Made by a program: the position numbers and the translations under genes | Shown here: positions 32,838 through 43,800 of the stretch, in pieces | How the letters are laid out: each line of letters opens with the position of its first letter | Position numbering within the stretch: the first letter of the stretch is position 1 | The notes under the pieces: model-generated | Told to the model about the DNA's origin: nothing | The model's input: the letters and a program-made list of their open reading frames with translations, nothing else | Database searches by the model: none | Assembly (NCBI RefSeq): GCF_905404315.1 | Contig: NC_066290.1 | Location: 11,841,453 to 11,905,452 of the forward strand | Source of the DNA: Leptidea sinapis | Taxonomy: Eukaryota > Arthropoda > Insecta > Lepidoptera > Pieridae | Length of the DNA stretch: 64,000 nucleotides | Direction of reading: 5' to 3'

Positions 32838-33480
32838 TTAGCCGACTTAAAAATCGGTATTTTTTTTTTATGTTTGTTACCTCGAAACTATCGACTGGGA
32901 GAACCGCTTTTGATAATTCTTTTTTTATTTAAAAACTGGTGCTTCCCATGTGGTCCCATTGTAATTTGGTCTAGATCTGACAATGGCATCCATGAGAAAA
33001 CCATAAAAGTCTAAAATGTGTTATACATACGTATAGCAAAGTGGATAAATTTATCATTTACGAAGAACTCAATAACGCGCCAACCGATTTCGATGATTTT
33101 TTTTTTTATTGGAAAAGATATACTTCAAAGATAGTTTGGTTAGGTTCTGATTTCGGAATCCATGACAAAGTAACGGAACTCTTCAATTCTTAGGAGAAAA
33201 TTAACGATACTCGGCCGAATCTTTTTTATGCTATCCGGATATTTAAGTCATCTACCACAACATAGTTATGGTCAAGTAATTGTCGTAGTCGAATATAATG
33301 ATCAATGGGACTCCTTAACGACTTACAGTAAGGGTGCGATCTGTGGCAGGATTTTTAACTGTCTGTTATCAAATTGCAAAGCAACTTACGTTCATTGCTG
33401 CATTGATTAAAATTAGTATATCTACACATATTTAGACAGATTGTTCGTTAGTGTACTTCAAATTCACCAAAATCATAAAA
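32838..33480. mobile_element. DNA-element-like repeat, family G
   Basis: Shares aactatcgactgggagaacc, ctggtgcttcccatgtgg, gatctgacaatggcatcc and ataacgcgccaaccgatttcg with 26005-26460, then continues into AT-rich sequence. Non-coding; a 60-codon ORF at 33228-33410 is not recognised. Confidence 0.55.
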
Positions 33481-33484
33481 TAAA

Positions 33485-33645
33485 AAAAATTAACAAAAAG
33501 CTACCGACTTCATAATCACTATTCCAAAACAATATATATAATGTGCACTAAAATGTATAAAAATAATTGCGTATTTTTATACAATCTAATTAATTAATCT
33601 AATTCTAGTTAAAATTATTGTTATTTTTGGAGTCGGTGTTATCCA
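33485..33645. mobile_element. Short family G MITE
   Basis: Ends accgacttcataatc and ttttggagtcggt are inverted. The interior aaaataattgcgtattttta matches the inverse of 26320-26440. Confidence 0.55.
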
Positions 33646-33991
33646 AGATAGGTTTGTTACATACATAGATATAGGTGAGATGTGCTTCAGTCGTGAGGAG
33701 GCGAGAGCGGGTCGCGGCGGAAGGACGGCGGAATAAAAAAAATTAAAAACGTATTCCTCTATTTTAATATTACTAGTACTTTATACTCCAAAAGGATGCG
33801 CAGCATGTACAAGTCTATCGCTATCTTTTGTTTTCAAGAGCAGATAGCATGCGCACTCTCTCTCTTTTTAAATGGCCGGACTACGAACAGCTGCTATGTT
33901 GTATCCTCTTCTAACGCATGGGATGGTTGGTAGGGACATCTCAGCCGCACATATTCAATCGAAGCAGTATTTAATGTTAATTAACAGATAA
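33646..33991. other. No gene seen
   Basis: A short GC-richer patch (gaggcgagagcgggtcgcgg, 33699-33718) in AT-rich sequence. No ORF supported. Confidence 0.35.
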
Positions 33992-34612
33992 TACTTTTTG
34001 AAGTTATACTTCTTTTGGCGCGATGGAGAAAAATGATGAGAGTGAATTTTTACGATGCGCGCGCACACCGACACCTGAATTCTACATCGTGAAGTTAGTT
34101 CTAGGTGGCATGAAAATCGATAACTATGTTCAACTTGTATATTCTAGTATTTTTATATTTAGAACACGTGTTTCATAACAGTACAATTAAACAGTGTGAA
34201 TAAATAAATATTATTTTGGTGTTTTTATTAAATCAATTTCATATACGACGGTGATAGTATTTACTAATAATTTATTAGTAGGTATATCTATATATATTGA
34301 AAATTAGTGATAAAACTGATTTGAATAAACTGTTTTGAGTGCATTTATAGATTTGAGGTTAATTGTCGGTATGTATAATTTATTTACTTCGTTAATTAAA
34401 AATTATTACATTATTATCTAATAAAATATTTTTTTTGTTTTATTTCTGGTATATTAACAAATTTTATATATAAATAAAAAAATAATTAATTTCCTATACT
34501 TGTTTATATTAACCTTAAATGTTGAGTGTTACTATACTATACTATCTTTGATCTTAACTATTTGTTAAAATTTGATTTATTTATTCATACGCCAAAGAAG
34601 TATAACTTCTAA
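33992..34612. mobile_element. MITE family F, best-preserved ends
   Basis: The left end gaagttatacttcttttggc is the inverse of the right end gccaaagaagtataacttc. The left subterminal has gatgcgcgcgcacaccgac; the right is followed by gtacataagtacatac and a T tract. About 620 bp, non-coding. Confidence 0.6.
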
Positions 34613-34848
34613 CGCGTGTACATAAGTACATACACTCTTTTTTTTAATTAATAATTAATCGTATCCTGGACTGAAATTTGCTAGGCAACCCTAGCATTGA
34701 CATATTAAATATCTTAAAAAATATGTTCCATCCAGTAACCAGCTCGGTAAAGGTCGTTCAATACCGGGATCTTAGACTAACGTCACTTCTAGGATTAATA
34801 CACAAATAAAATATTTGTGTATAAGTGAGTGTAATAGAAGTGAGGGTT

Positions 34849-35130
34849 ATCACTTTAAAAACATAACAAATTGTTTAGATTTACAAGAGCGACATCTCAA
34901 GTCAATTTCCTAATATGCAAATATTGGGGTTGAGCAGATTATCAACTGTAAAGTAGATCCTGTAGATGAAGCCACAACCTGAGAGTTGAACAAAGCAAAC
35001 AGAATTTTATGACGAGGCGGTACTCGAACGGTTAGCTCAGTTGGTTAGAGCACCGGCACAGAACGCTGGAGGTCGTGGGTTCGAATCCCGCATCGTTCAT
35101 AAAATTTTATTTTTCAAATTTTATTTGTGT
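34849..35130 (+). repeat. Family T repeat with tRNA-like segment
   Basis: Order: cactttaaaaacataacaaattg, a middle block (ttggggttgagcagattatc), gaagccacaacctgagagttg, gaattttatgacg, the tRNA-like part (35026-35098), then ataaaattttatttttcaaa. In the copy at 50150-50310 the cactttaaaaac block instead follows the tRNA-like part, so the unit is circularly permuted or tandem in origin. Confidence 0.7.
35026..35098 (+). tRNA. tRNA-like cloverleaf within a repeat (pseudo-tRNA)
   Basis: All four stems pair. The 7-bp acceptor is GAACGGT with ATCGTTC (one G-T pair), the D-stem is GCTC/GAGC, the anticodon stem is CCGGC/GCTGG, and the T-stem is GTGGG/CCCGC around TTCGAAT. The 7-base anticodon loop ACAGAAC would give anticodon AGA but has C instead of the near-universal U before it, so normal decoding is unlikely. 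Because degenerate relatives occur at 1-128 and 50150-50310, I read it as a tRNA-derived pol III promoter in a repeat, not a working tRNA gene. Confidence 0.55.
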
Positions 35131-35317
35131 GTCAAATTACTATGAAAACGAAACTAAAGATTATGCTAAGCTTACACTCGGCCGAGTTAGGAAAGTAAAG
35201 TCTGAGCAAAGTCTAAGTAATCTCTATAGATATCAACCTATACAACGATCGCTACTTTATATTAGTGACCAGGGCATAACAATAATAAATAATAGTTAAA
35301 AAAAACTAAAAAGCACG

Positions 35318-35545
35318 CTTTATATAAAATTCAACTAAAAAATAGAAAATAAATTTAAATTGAAAATAGTGTCAAAAAAAATATTTTATTGTAAAAAAAG
35401 CTAAGGGTGCTTTTTAAGATATTATTAAAAAAATAATTCTTCTACACCCCACGCTTTTTTTTACAATAAACAATACAATAGTTTTTTTAACTATTATTTA
35501 TTTTTCATTTTTTAGTTAAATTTTCTATAAAAGCGTATTTTTAAA
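35318..35545. repeat. AT-rich fold-back repeat
   Basis: The left arm (gctttatataaaattcaact, then ttattgtaaaaaaagc) pairs with the inverted right arm (gctttttttttacaataaac, then agttaaattttctataaaagc). The arms are about 105 bp each and imperfect. Confidence 0.6.
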
Positions 35546-36407
35546 ACAATTAAGTACTTTAACATCAATTCCTGCCTTATCGACTATAAATGAAAATTAT
35601 ATAAATTAGCAAAAATCATATTTCGCAAATTGAAAAATTTAATAATTTTATCAAATTAGTGTAATGTCATCGGTCCTCGATAAATCTATAAAGTTCGAAC
35701 GAAATCTAGCCGTTTAAAGTGGGTCAAAATCGCGCCCAAAGAAGTCGGTTACAAGCATACAAACATACAGGTGAAGCTAATATAAAGCGTATAAAAAGTC
35801 TAGTGAGTGATAAAAGTGTATATTGATGAGAATTATGAGTTACAATGAATAATATATTTAGATAACGTTTCACAACGAAACGCCATTACAATGTATTTAA
35901 GAGAATTGTTTCTCGCATCTTAATTTATAATTACATACTAACATTAAATGCAGCAATATAATGCCTATTGTAGATTATATACTTTAAACATACATAGTAT
36001 AAACTTATCACTTATATTGTGCGTAAGGTCAGTTAACTAAAACTGTCATGTTATAAATGTCGGAGAATTAGAATATAAAAGTAATATGGCCTGTATGATT
36101 ATATTCTACTCTTTGTATTGGGCTGAACTGATGGCGAATGTCATCTTTTAAAGTGTGTTTGAAGTTGTCACTGTGTACGTCACTGTCGGTGACGTGATTG
36201 AAGTTAGTTATTATTATCCATGAGTAGAGCGCTCATTGAGAAGTCGCAGTCGTCTTCAAGCTAGCGCCCGCGCCGGTTGTGCGCACTGATCGACTTAAAA
36301 CAACATGGCGGATACCAACACGGTGACGCCCGATTTTTAATCCAAATAAATCTCCGAGATATATATTTAATTGATTGATTAATTAAGTTTTAATTTTAAT
36401 TCCTATT
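35546..36407. other. No gene seen
   Basis: The stretch 35690-35790 (aagttcgaacgaaatctagc, cggttacaagcatacaaac) has the look of an interspersed-element end. 36230-36340 is a GC-richer patch. No coding sequence is supported. Confidence 0.35.
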
Positions 36408-36930
36408 TATTAAGTATTTCTTTTGCCGCGTTAGGGAAACATTATCAGAGTGAATTTTAACGATGCGCGCGCACACACCGTCACGTTAATTCGACACACT
36501 GACGTTAGCTGGTCAACTAGACCATTTGAATCACACTTCCGACTAAATTATGCGGTATAATAAATAACCTAATATTTTAATTGGATATATTTAATACCTT
36601 CTTTATTACTACACAGACGTAAAATAGCACGAGGAATAATTGGACGTAATCCCAGAAAAACGTTCCAAACCACAATCATGTCGAAATTGAGTTGAGAACA
36701 CAAAACTGGTCATGTGATTCATATTAACGGGCTGACAAAAAATGGCAGCCCTACTGTCACTCTAACATGACATCATAACTTAGTAGCCCAACACACATAT
36801 TGTATGGATAACACTAACATTTACTAAACTTTAAACACGAATTCCTTTAAATGTGATGTTTGTGGCTTGGAACGTTTTTCAGCAACTACGTTATTTAAGG
36901 AATTTTTGTTATGTTACGCCAACGAAGTAC
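36408..36930. mobile_element. MITE family F
   Basis: Left end aagtatttcttttgccgcg, right end tacgccaacgaagtacc, inverted and diverged. It contains gatgcgcgcgcacacacc and, at 36500-36540, one unit related to the 84-bp minisatellite (ctgacgttagctggtcaac, tagaccatttga). Confidence 0.5.
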
Positions 36931-37527
36931 CTAACTATGACATTTGGTGTGCATACATAAGTACACACACACTTTTTTTTTATCTATTATTGAATAAGAT
37001 GGAATTGAACATTGTATGTAGTTGAACTTTAGTTGGATTGATAAATATTTGACCATTATTTGTCACACTCATAAGCTTACGAGACGTGTGAAGTCACTAC
37101 GTCGGCTTATTCAGATAATACGCAATCGCATTTTATGAATGTGTTGCACGAGTTTTAGATAACTGACCTGCAGGACAACAAGACGAAGTACAAAATGTAA
37201 ACAAAGTTTCAGGGGTTCAAAACATTTTCATGGATATCTTCGAATATTGGAAAGAATTGATATAAAATTTGTTGAAGTAGGCGTTACTTTGCGGAAATCC
37301 ATAACTATCCGAATGTTTTGAGTTTTCTTTAGTGTTAATTCCGCCAGTATAAATTCGATATACTATAGTTATGCTAACATCACTAAACAAACTTAAGACT
37401 AAGTGGTAGCAAATCGTATTCATCCTTTACTCTTAAACCGGGTCCATTACACATGCATCCACAATAAAAACATATATTAAGACTATTCTGACAACAAAAT
37501 ATTAAGATTACATTTCGCCATTCAGAG
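36931..37527. other. No gene; one family J arm
   Basis: 37250-37345 on the minus strand matches the family J block (ggcggaattaacactaaag, then ttatggatttccgcaaagta) seen at 40290-40510 and 52127-52230. The rest is unplaced. Confidence 0.45.
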
Positions 37528-37957
37528 GGCCTACCATCAACTTTCCGATGCAATTCAGTTTAGGTACCTAAACTGAATCCGTTTACTGAATGGCGTTTGG
37601 ATCGCCTATGAAGAATGAACGAAATAAATTTTGTCTGTGGTCCGCGGTGTGAGAAAGATCTGACGCTTTACAGTCGTTGCATAAGTTTGTCTCTCTTACT
37701 CGAACCATATGCGTTGCGTTTCGAAACCTATTTTCGCGTTTTTTTTGCGTAGAAATTACTAAAAATACATTTTAAAATTGCGCTTTATAGCGTCAAATTA
37801 TACACCATTAAGCTATTCAATTGACATCATTGCGATTTAATCAGTTGATTTGACGTCAACATAAATTAGATCGCTCTAATCACGGCGTGGTACGAAATAG
37901 CAAAGCAGTTCATTTTAGGTTGTCAATTGAATCGCAATAAGAGGTCATGGTAGGCCC
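37528..37957. mobile_element. MITE with GGGCCTACCAT termini and internal palindrome
   Basis: The ends gggcctaccat and atggtaggccc are inverted. A perfect 26-bp palindrome lies at 37553-37578, centred on ggtacc. A short inverted pair, cgccattcag / ctgaatggcg, lies at 37517-37526 (just outside the left end) and 37586-37595. Non-coding. Confidence 0.65.
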
Positions 37958-38989
37958 GCAGATCTACGAAGACAGCATATTAGCTAATTTAATTAGATCC
38001 CTAAGAAGACAAATACGCTACCTTATAGTTCGCGCTAACCTACGATGATTAAATAGTCCATTAATAGCCTTAAATATATACCTACGCTTTATGCGATTAC
38101 AACCCATTCTGTCGAGAATTATTTATATTACAAAATGCTCGTATATACTAAAATACTAACAATTGTTGATCTCTCATAAAAAAAACTGAAATTATGAACG
38201 AATTTATGAACTCTTTTCAACAAAACAAATGTACCTACCATAAAACGTCTCGCTCGAGATGAACCGAGCTATTCTTGAATTAAGAGACATTTTTTATAAA
38301 CATTGCTAAAATTCCAGAATCTATTGTTTACATATAATAAGTATTTAAATTAAACACTTTTAAAGGATTAAAACACTTAGTTTTTGGGTAAAAATTAAAT
38401 TTTTATTATTATTTTAGCTAACGAATAAGACTTATAATAAATAAATACTACCTAAGTAAATAAATATACTTAATCTTTGAATGTATCAATTACATTTTAC
38501 AATGACTACCACTTCCAATAATTATGATTACTACTTAACCATTTAAATTGAAAAAAAAAAACTGAAGTCTGTTCACTAAGATTTGAAAAAAAAAAACAAG
38601 AACAGAGTTTCTTAACTCATTACCGATCGACCGCGTCCCCCTAATATAATATAACAATTTTCAAATTGTCATACAAATTTCAAAAACAACTATTCCCGCA
38701 TATTGAGAGAGGGAGATGCCGCCATTTTGTTGACATCAGTGACGTCGGAACACACTGAAAATTAGTACCGTTAGCAAATTTGTTGTCGAGTATCACGTAA
38801 ATACCAAATGGTATTTTTCGTTATCGTGTTTTTTTAATGTTGCAATCTTTATGTAGTAATGATTAGATATATCATTTAGAGTCGTGTTGAAACAGGCTAA
38901 ACTTAAAATTACATATAAGAAAAACTACGTTGTAAATTATTTAAAAATTTCCTTTCCTTTGTTAGCAGCCAACATCAAATTCAAATATT
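37958..38989. other. No gene seen
   Basis: AT-rich. 38355-38420 carries one arm of repeat family I (cacttttaaaggattaaaac). No coding sequence. Confidence 0.4.
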
Positions 38990-39420
38990 TTTATTCAAAA
39001 TAGGATTTAAAATCACTTATTGAACGTGAAAAACTACCACCCATTTAAAAGAGACTGCCTCAGACCTGAGAAGAATGGGCGAATGGGGAATGAATTTTTT
39101 TAATATAAAATATGGATTACAATGTAATTTCGTACAATAAAGATTTATAATTAAAGAGCCTGAGGGTGTTCGCTTTATTCCCAGTCCGTGGTGTCATTAA
39201 GAAAATCGTTTATGCTATAATAACCTTTCCCACTCAAACGTTTTTTGAGAATTCTTTTAAATTTCGTAACACATTTGTTTTGTACATTTTCTGGGATCAT
39301 CATCATCAGCCCATTATTATTGATATTTTTGACTTCAAGAGGTTCAAGGTCATGAAAGAAAAAAATTCCACTGTTTATAAATATTGATTGACCTTTGGTA
39401 TAAAAAAACAAATTCACAAA
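38990..39420 (-). mobile_element. 5'-truncated LINE, family C 3' end
   Basis: The minus strand encodes IPENVQNKCVTKFKRILKKR, then GKGYYSINDFLNDTTDWE and a stop, and a 3' UTR with gggtggtagtttttcacg-type sequence ending in aaaaatatttgaatttg. Family C relatives: 39525-39870 and 48725-49260. Confidence 0.75.
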
Positions 39421-39524
39421 GTAAGGAATAGGTGTTACACAATAACTGATAATTTATAAACTGTTTTTAATTTTACATGCTGACTGTACGACGGTTTGCT
39501 GACGTCACTCAATTTCATACATTT

Positions 39525-39870
39525 TTTATTAAAAATAGGATTATAAATCACTTATTCAACGTCAAAGAATACTACCCATTCGAAAAAGTTTGCATCAGAC
39601 CTGAAAAAAACGGGCGCAAGAAACTCAGCGGGTTTCATTTTCTAATAAAATTTTGATACAAGAAAATTCAAATATCGTGAGGGTGGTCGCTTCATTCCCA
39701 ATCTGTGCTATCATTAAGAAAGTCATTCATGTTTTAGTAACCTTTACCACACAAATGTTTTATAACAATTCTTTAGGATTTCGTAACACATTCTTTTTAT
39801 ACATTTTCTGGACATCATGATGTAAAAGCATATTTATACATCGCCCAACAAAAGACTTACTAACTCAACT
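39525..39870 (-). mobile_element. 5'-truncated LINE, family C 3' end
   Basis: Second minus-strand copy of the same 3' end with a degraded reading frame (gttactaaaacatgaatgac, gattgggaatgaagcg), about 150 bp from the first. Confidence 0.7.
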
Positions 39871-40289
39871 AAGCCAAGTAGTTGTAAAAAGTTTCTATTT
39901 GTATTCGTTATTAAGAATCACAATTTACAGAAAATTACCCAATATGCATATGTATTTTGATACTTTGATACAAGGTTCCATCCCTGTTTCAATTCGCGGG
40001 GATTATAGAGACAGCTGCTACTCCAAGACGTTATATAATCTTCGGTGAAGAGACTACAGTTTCTCCAATGAAATATCTTAAAACTAACATCAAGTCCTAT
40101 CATATTATATTGTATGTTTGTCTACAAAATGTAGTTAATCTTGTAAAATATATACATAAGTATGATGAATATCTAATAGAAATAGAGGTTAACAGTTAAC
40201 TTCTAATTTTTTTTCAACGTTTTCTCAGCTGTCATAGTCTATCTAGACGTATAAATGATCTAAGGTATCCTCGAAATTTGGCAACTGTG
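39871..40289. other. No gene seen
   Basis: AT-rich, lying downstream (3') of the F-box gene. No coding sequence is supported. Confidence 0.35.
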
Positions 40290-40510
40290 AAAGTTTTGAG
40301 TTTTCTTTAGTGTTAATTCCGCCCATATTTGTCTTTAAACAATTCGACACGTGTTTCGGCTCTACACGAGGATTCCTCAGGACATGTTGACACGCCAAAA
40401 TCTGGCACGAGACATTGACAAGACAAAAATTGGCGGAATTAACACTAAGGAAAACTCAAAATATTTGGATAATTATGGATTTCCGCAAAGTAACGCCTAC
40501 TTCAATAAAC
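40290..40510. repeat. Family J element with inverted arms
   Basis: tgagttttctttagtgttaa plus ttccgcc and its inverse ggcggaattaacactaagga flank a core reading acacgtgtttcggctctaca and gaggattcctcagg. The right side continues into ttatggatttccgcaaagta and acgcctacttcaataaa. Two other copies of the right side exist (37250, 52127). It lies immediately 3' of the last F-box-gene exon. Confidence 0.65.
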
Positions 40511-40536
40511 TGTGAAAGTTTTAGTTCTGAGTCACT

Positions 40537-40836
40537 TTAAGCTTTGGCAGTTAAGACCTTACCCCATCCCATATAAACAAACACTGTGGAATATGAATAG
40601 ATTACACCAAACTGCGGTCCAGAATATAATCGACTTCTCTTATTGATCGGCCATTCGGGAACGGGCCTTTCGGGATGGTTGACGCCCAACTCTCCATTAC
40701 CATAGCAACCAATAATGCGCGTGTCAGGAAACGCTTCCCTGAACAATTCCTGTTCCATTCGATGTTTCCTGTCTCGCCCGATGCACGACAACTTGAGGGC
40801 CACACTGTGCTCGAACCGAGGCACACTTTTGGCAAA
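40537..40836 (-). other. FBXO22: FBXO22 exon 4 (terminal)
   Basis: Acceptor GTTACAG|TTTGCC, 300 nt including the TAA. It encodes FAKSVPRFEHSVALKLSCIG and the FIST-type end (GCYGNGELG, SYSTVFVYMGWGK). Confidence 0.85.
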
Positions 40837-43800
40837 CTGTAACAAACGTTTATATAATACTAGCTGAACCGACAGACATTCTATACATAATAAAAAAAAT
40901 ACTGTTTTACAGAAATTTGTCAATAATATATTTCATGACATCAAGAATTATTTCGTAAAATATGCTCTCTGTTGTTTTAATGAAATTGTTTCACAGCGGA
41001 ACTGTCAAACCGTGCGTCAATAAATTCTCTCACAGAAAATATGTCCATACAAAACAAATATCTATATATATAAAAATGAATTGATGTTCGTTAGTCTCGC
41101 TTAAACTCAAGAACGGCTGGACCTAATTTTGGTCTTGAATTATTTGTTGAAGTCCAGAGAAGGTTTAAAAGGTTGAAAAAATATGAAAATACTCGGAATT
41201 AAATAAAAACATCGATTTTGATTTTCCTATGATGTGTCCCCCGTCGCGTCGTTCAAATAAAAATAATAGTTTAAAATGAAACATTAATTAGAATTTTTAT
41301 ATCTTTCTAACTTTCTCAGACGGTAAAAAATAAACTACCTTAAAACACGGTTAATAACACTTTTTAGTTTATTTTATACAAAAATTTAGGTCTTTTATTT
41401 ATCGACTGAGGCAGTACTAAGTCTGCCGGGTCAGCTAGTTGGAAATAAAAATAGTCTGGGTGCCAAATCGAAATAAAAACTATCCTATCTCTTAAGTTGA
41501 ACTAAAGGAGTCCATCGCGGACTAACAATGTGACACATAATTTATATATATTAAAATAATTTTTGAATTTCACTTCTTTAGCCGCGTTAGGCAATTTTTG
41601 GTGGGGGTAAATCTTATGGGTTCGCGTCACCGACATGCTCATGACTGGGGCACGCGATAAAATAAATTAAAAAAACAAATATGTAAAAGGCATTTATTTT
41701 CTCAAAATTGATTCCTTTAGAATTCTTTTTCATGTCTTTTCTATTATACTAGATACTACTACCGCATTGGAAACAAATGGCTCTCTGAGAGAGAAGAAGC
41801 TTTTTTTGCCCTATTTTTAATGAAATATAATTTTGTACTGCTATTGCTATAAAATAATCATAATCTAGTCCGAGACTGAGCTATTATATATTGCTATAAA
41901 CATTTAAATTTATTTCTAGATAACGCCTGAAAAGTGGCTATATAGTTAGACACTTTTAGGATGGGTGAAAAATCGTGAGTCCGCGTCACCGAAATGCTTA
42001 CAGCAGTATATCTGTAGCTATACAGCTGACGTATTGTGCAACATTAGTGCTGTGTATATCTTATAAGTGAAATTGAATGGATTTAGTGAAAAGTTCAATG
42101 TGTATATTGCATTGTTGAAATTGTGTTTTTGTTTGATTAATATATAATTGAAAATACGTTTTAAAAATAAATTAAAATTATGCTATTACACTATGAAATT
42201 TATATTTTAATACTAAAAGTTCTATGTTTTCTCTTCTGTCGTCAGTCTCTACAGTTACCAATTAACGGCCGTTTTCAATAACCTATCTATTCTTAGTTTA
42301 ACATACTGATACATTGCTATCACCGTTTAATGGCAAGATGTTATCTATCCATAGTTATGTCCAATATAGTTATAGTCCAATGCTATCTATCAATAGGTTA
42401 TTGAAATTCAAGTAAGCGTAAAAGGATAGATTTGTCTACGACTAGTAATGGCCGTTCCCAATATACTATCTACAGATAGAGATAAATTACTACCTTCTAC
42501 TGTCAGTACTTAGCTGTTAATAATCTGAAGCTGTCCCAATATACCCGATAAATCATTCTTATCGCCAGTTCACTGTTGCAATTTCTATACAAACTTGTAC
42601 CGCCTACGTTATTTTATGAAAGCTGAATGTTTGTCAGCGCATGCCACAGGTAAAAAAGATGGACCATTATGGAGTTTTCGTTACAGATGCTTTGCCAGAT
42701 AAACTGTAGGTACTAAAGGTGTGTAAAATACCGATCTAAATACATCAAATAATAAAGTGCGATTTTTCGGTATTATCTTCAGAATATTATTAAAAATCAC
42801 GTTATTCATTGTCAGACACTTAACATCGTGGTTACGCAAACTCCATAATGGTCCATCATTCTTACCTGTCGTGAGAGCATGCGCTGACAAACTTTCAGCT
42901 TTTATAAAATAACATAGGTCTGGGGTTCACGGGCTCTTGCTGTATAAAGATATTATTACCTGTGCAATAGTAGCTTGTATCTTTTGTTTATCCCAATCTG
43001 ACGACTCTATGATCAGAGAAAACATGTCAAAATTACATTCGTTTTTCAGCGACTTTGGTATTGTGAAAACTGCGATAGAAATCAGGCAGTCGCTGACAGC
43101 ACTAGCAGGTGTTATTGTAGTGACAATGTGGTCTATTTCGTCAGAATCACATATGGTGTCCTCGCAAATACAACCTCCTAGTGCATATGGCGTGTCTCCT
43201 TGCCTGAAATGATTAAATATAAGGTTATTTTACGATTCAAAGTCAAATAAACGTTATTCAAATAGGCTTAAGGCGAAGAGTAAGCAGAAAACACGTAAAC
43301 ATAGTGTTGTTTTTAGACAAGTTTTGTGGTGAAAGTATAGCATTTCGAGCTATGAACACTACTTAATCCTGTTACACATATCCTTAAGTCTTATTTGTAG
43401 GTTGCTAATGCTAGCCCTTTGGTACTTCTCTCAAAAGTTATTCTTATAGCTTGTACTTTTTTGTGTAGGTTCATTTATTCAGATTAGTAGTGAATAACGA
43501 GGATTGTTAGCATATAAACTGTTTTCCACGCAAGAATTTTGAAAATATTGGCTTTGTTACATAGATGGCAGGCCGGCAGCTGTGAACTCATATCGCCCAA
43601 GGTCGCTGGCATTTAGTGTCCCCTTAAATTAAATAATTTTGTGATGGATTTAAGTAAGTTAATAAGTTTTCATGTTATATGTTTTCACTGTAAACTTAGA
43701 GTAAGAATTATTATGATATTATTTTTGCATGCCTACCCGGCAGATTGTTAGCATCTATATTTATAATGTAAAACCAATGTAACTACTCAATCTATGCAAA

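Noticed and set aside
35026..35098. Functional tRNA-Ser(AGA)
   Set aside because: C instead of U before the anticodon, membership in an interspersed repeat, and no serine-type long variable arm.
40602..40835. Second minus-strand ORF of 77 codons over FBXO22 exon 4
   Set aside because: Alternative frame of the exon; the other frame carries the conserved FIST-type motifs.
42937..43212. Plus-strand ORF of 91 codons
   Set aside because: It is the antisense shadow of FBXO22 exon 3, which has matching splice borders on the minus strand.
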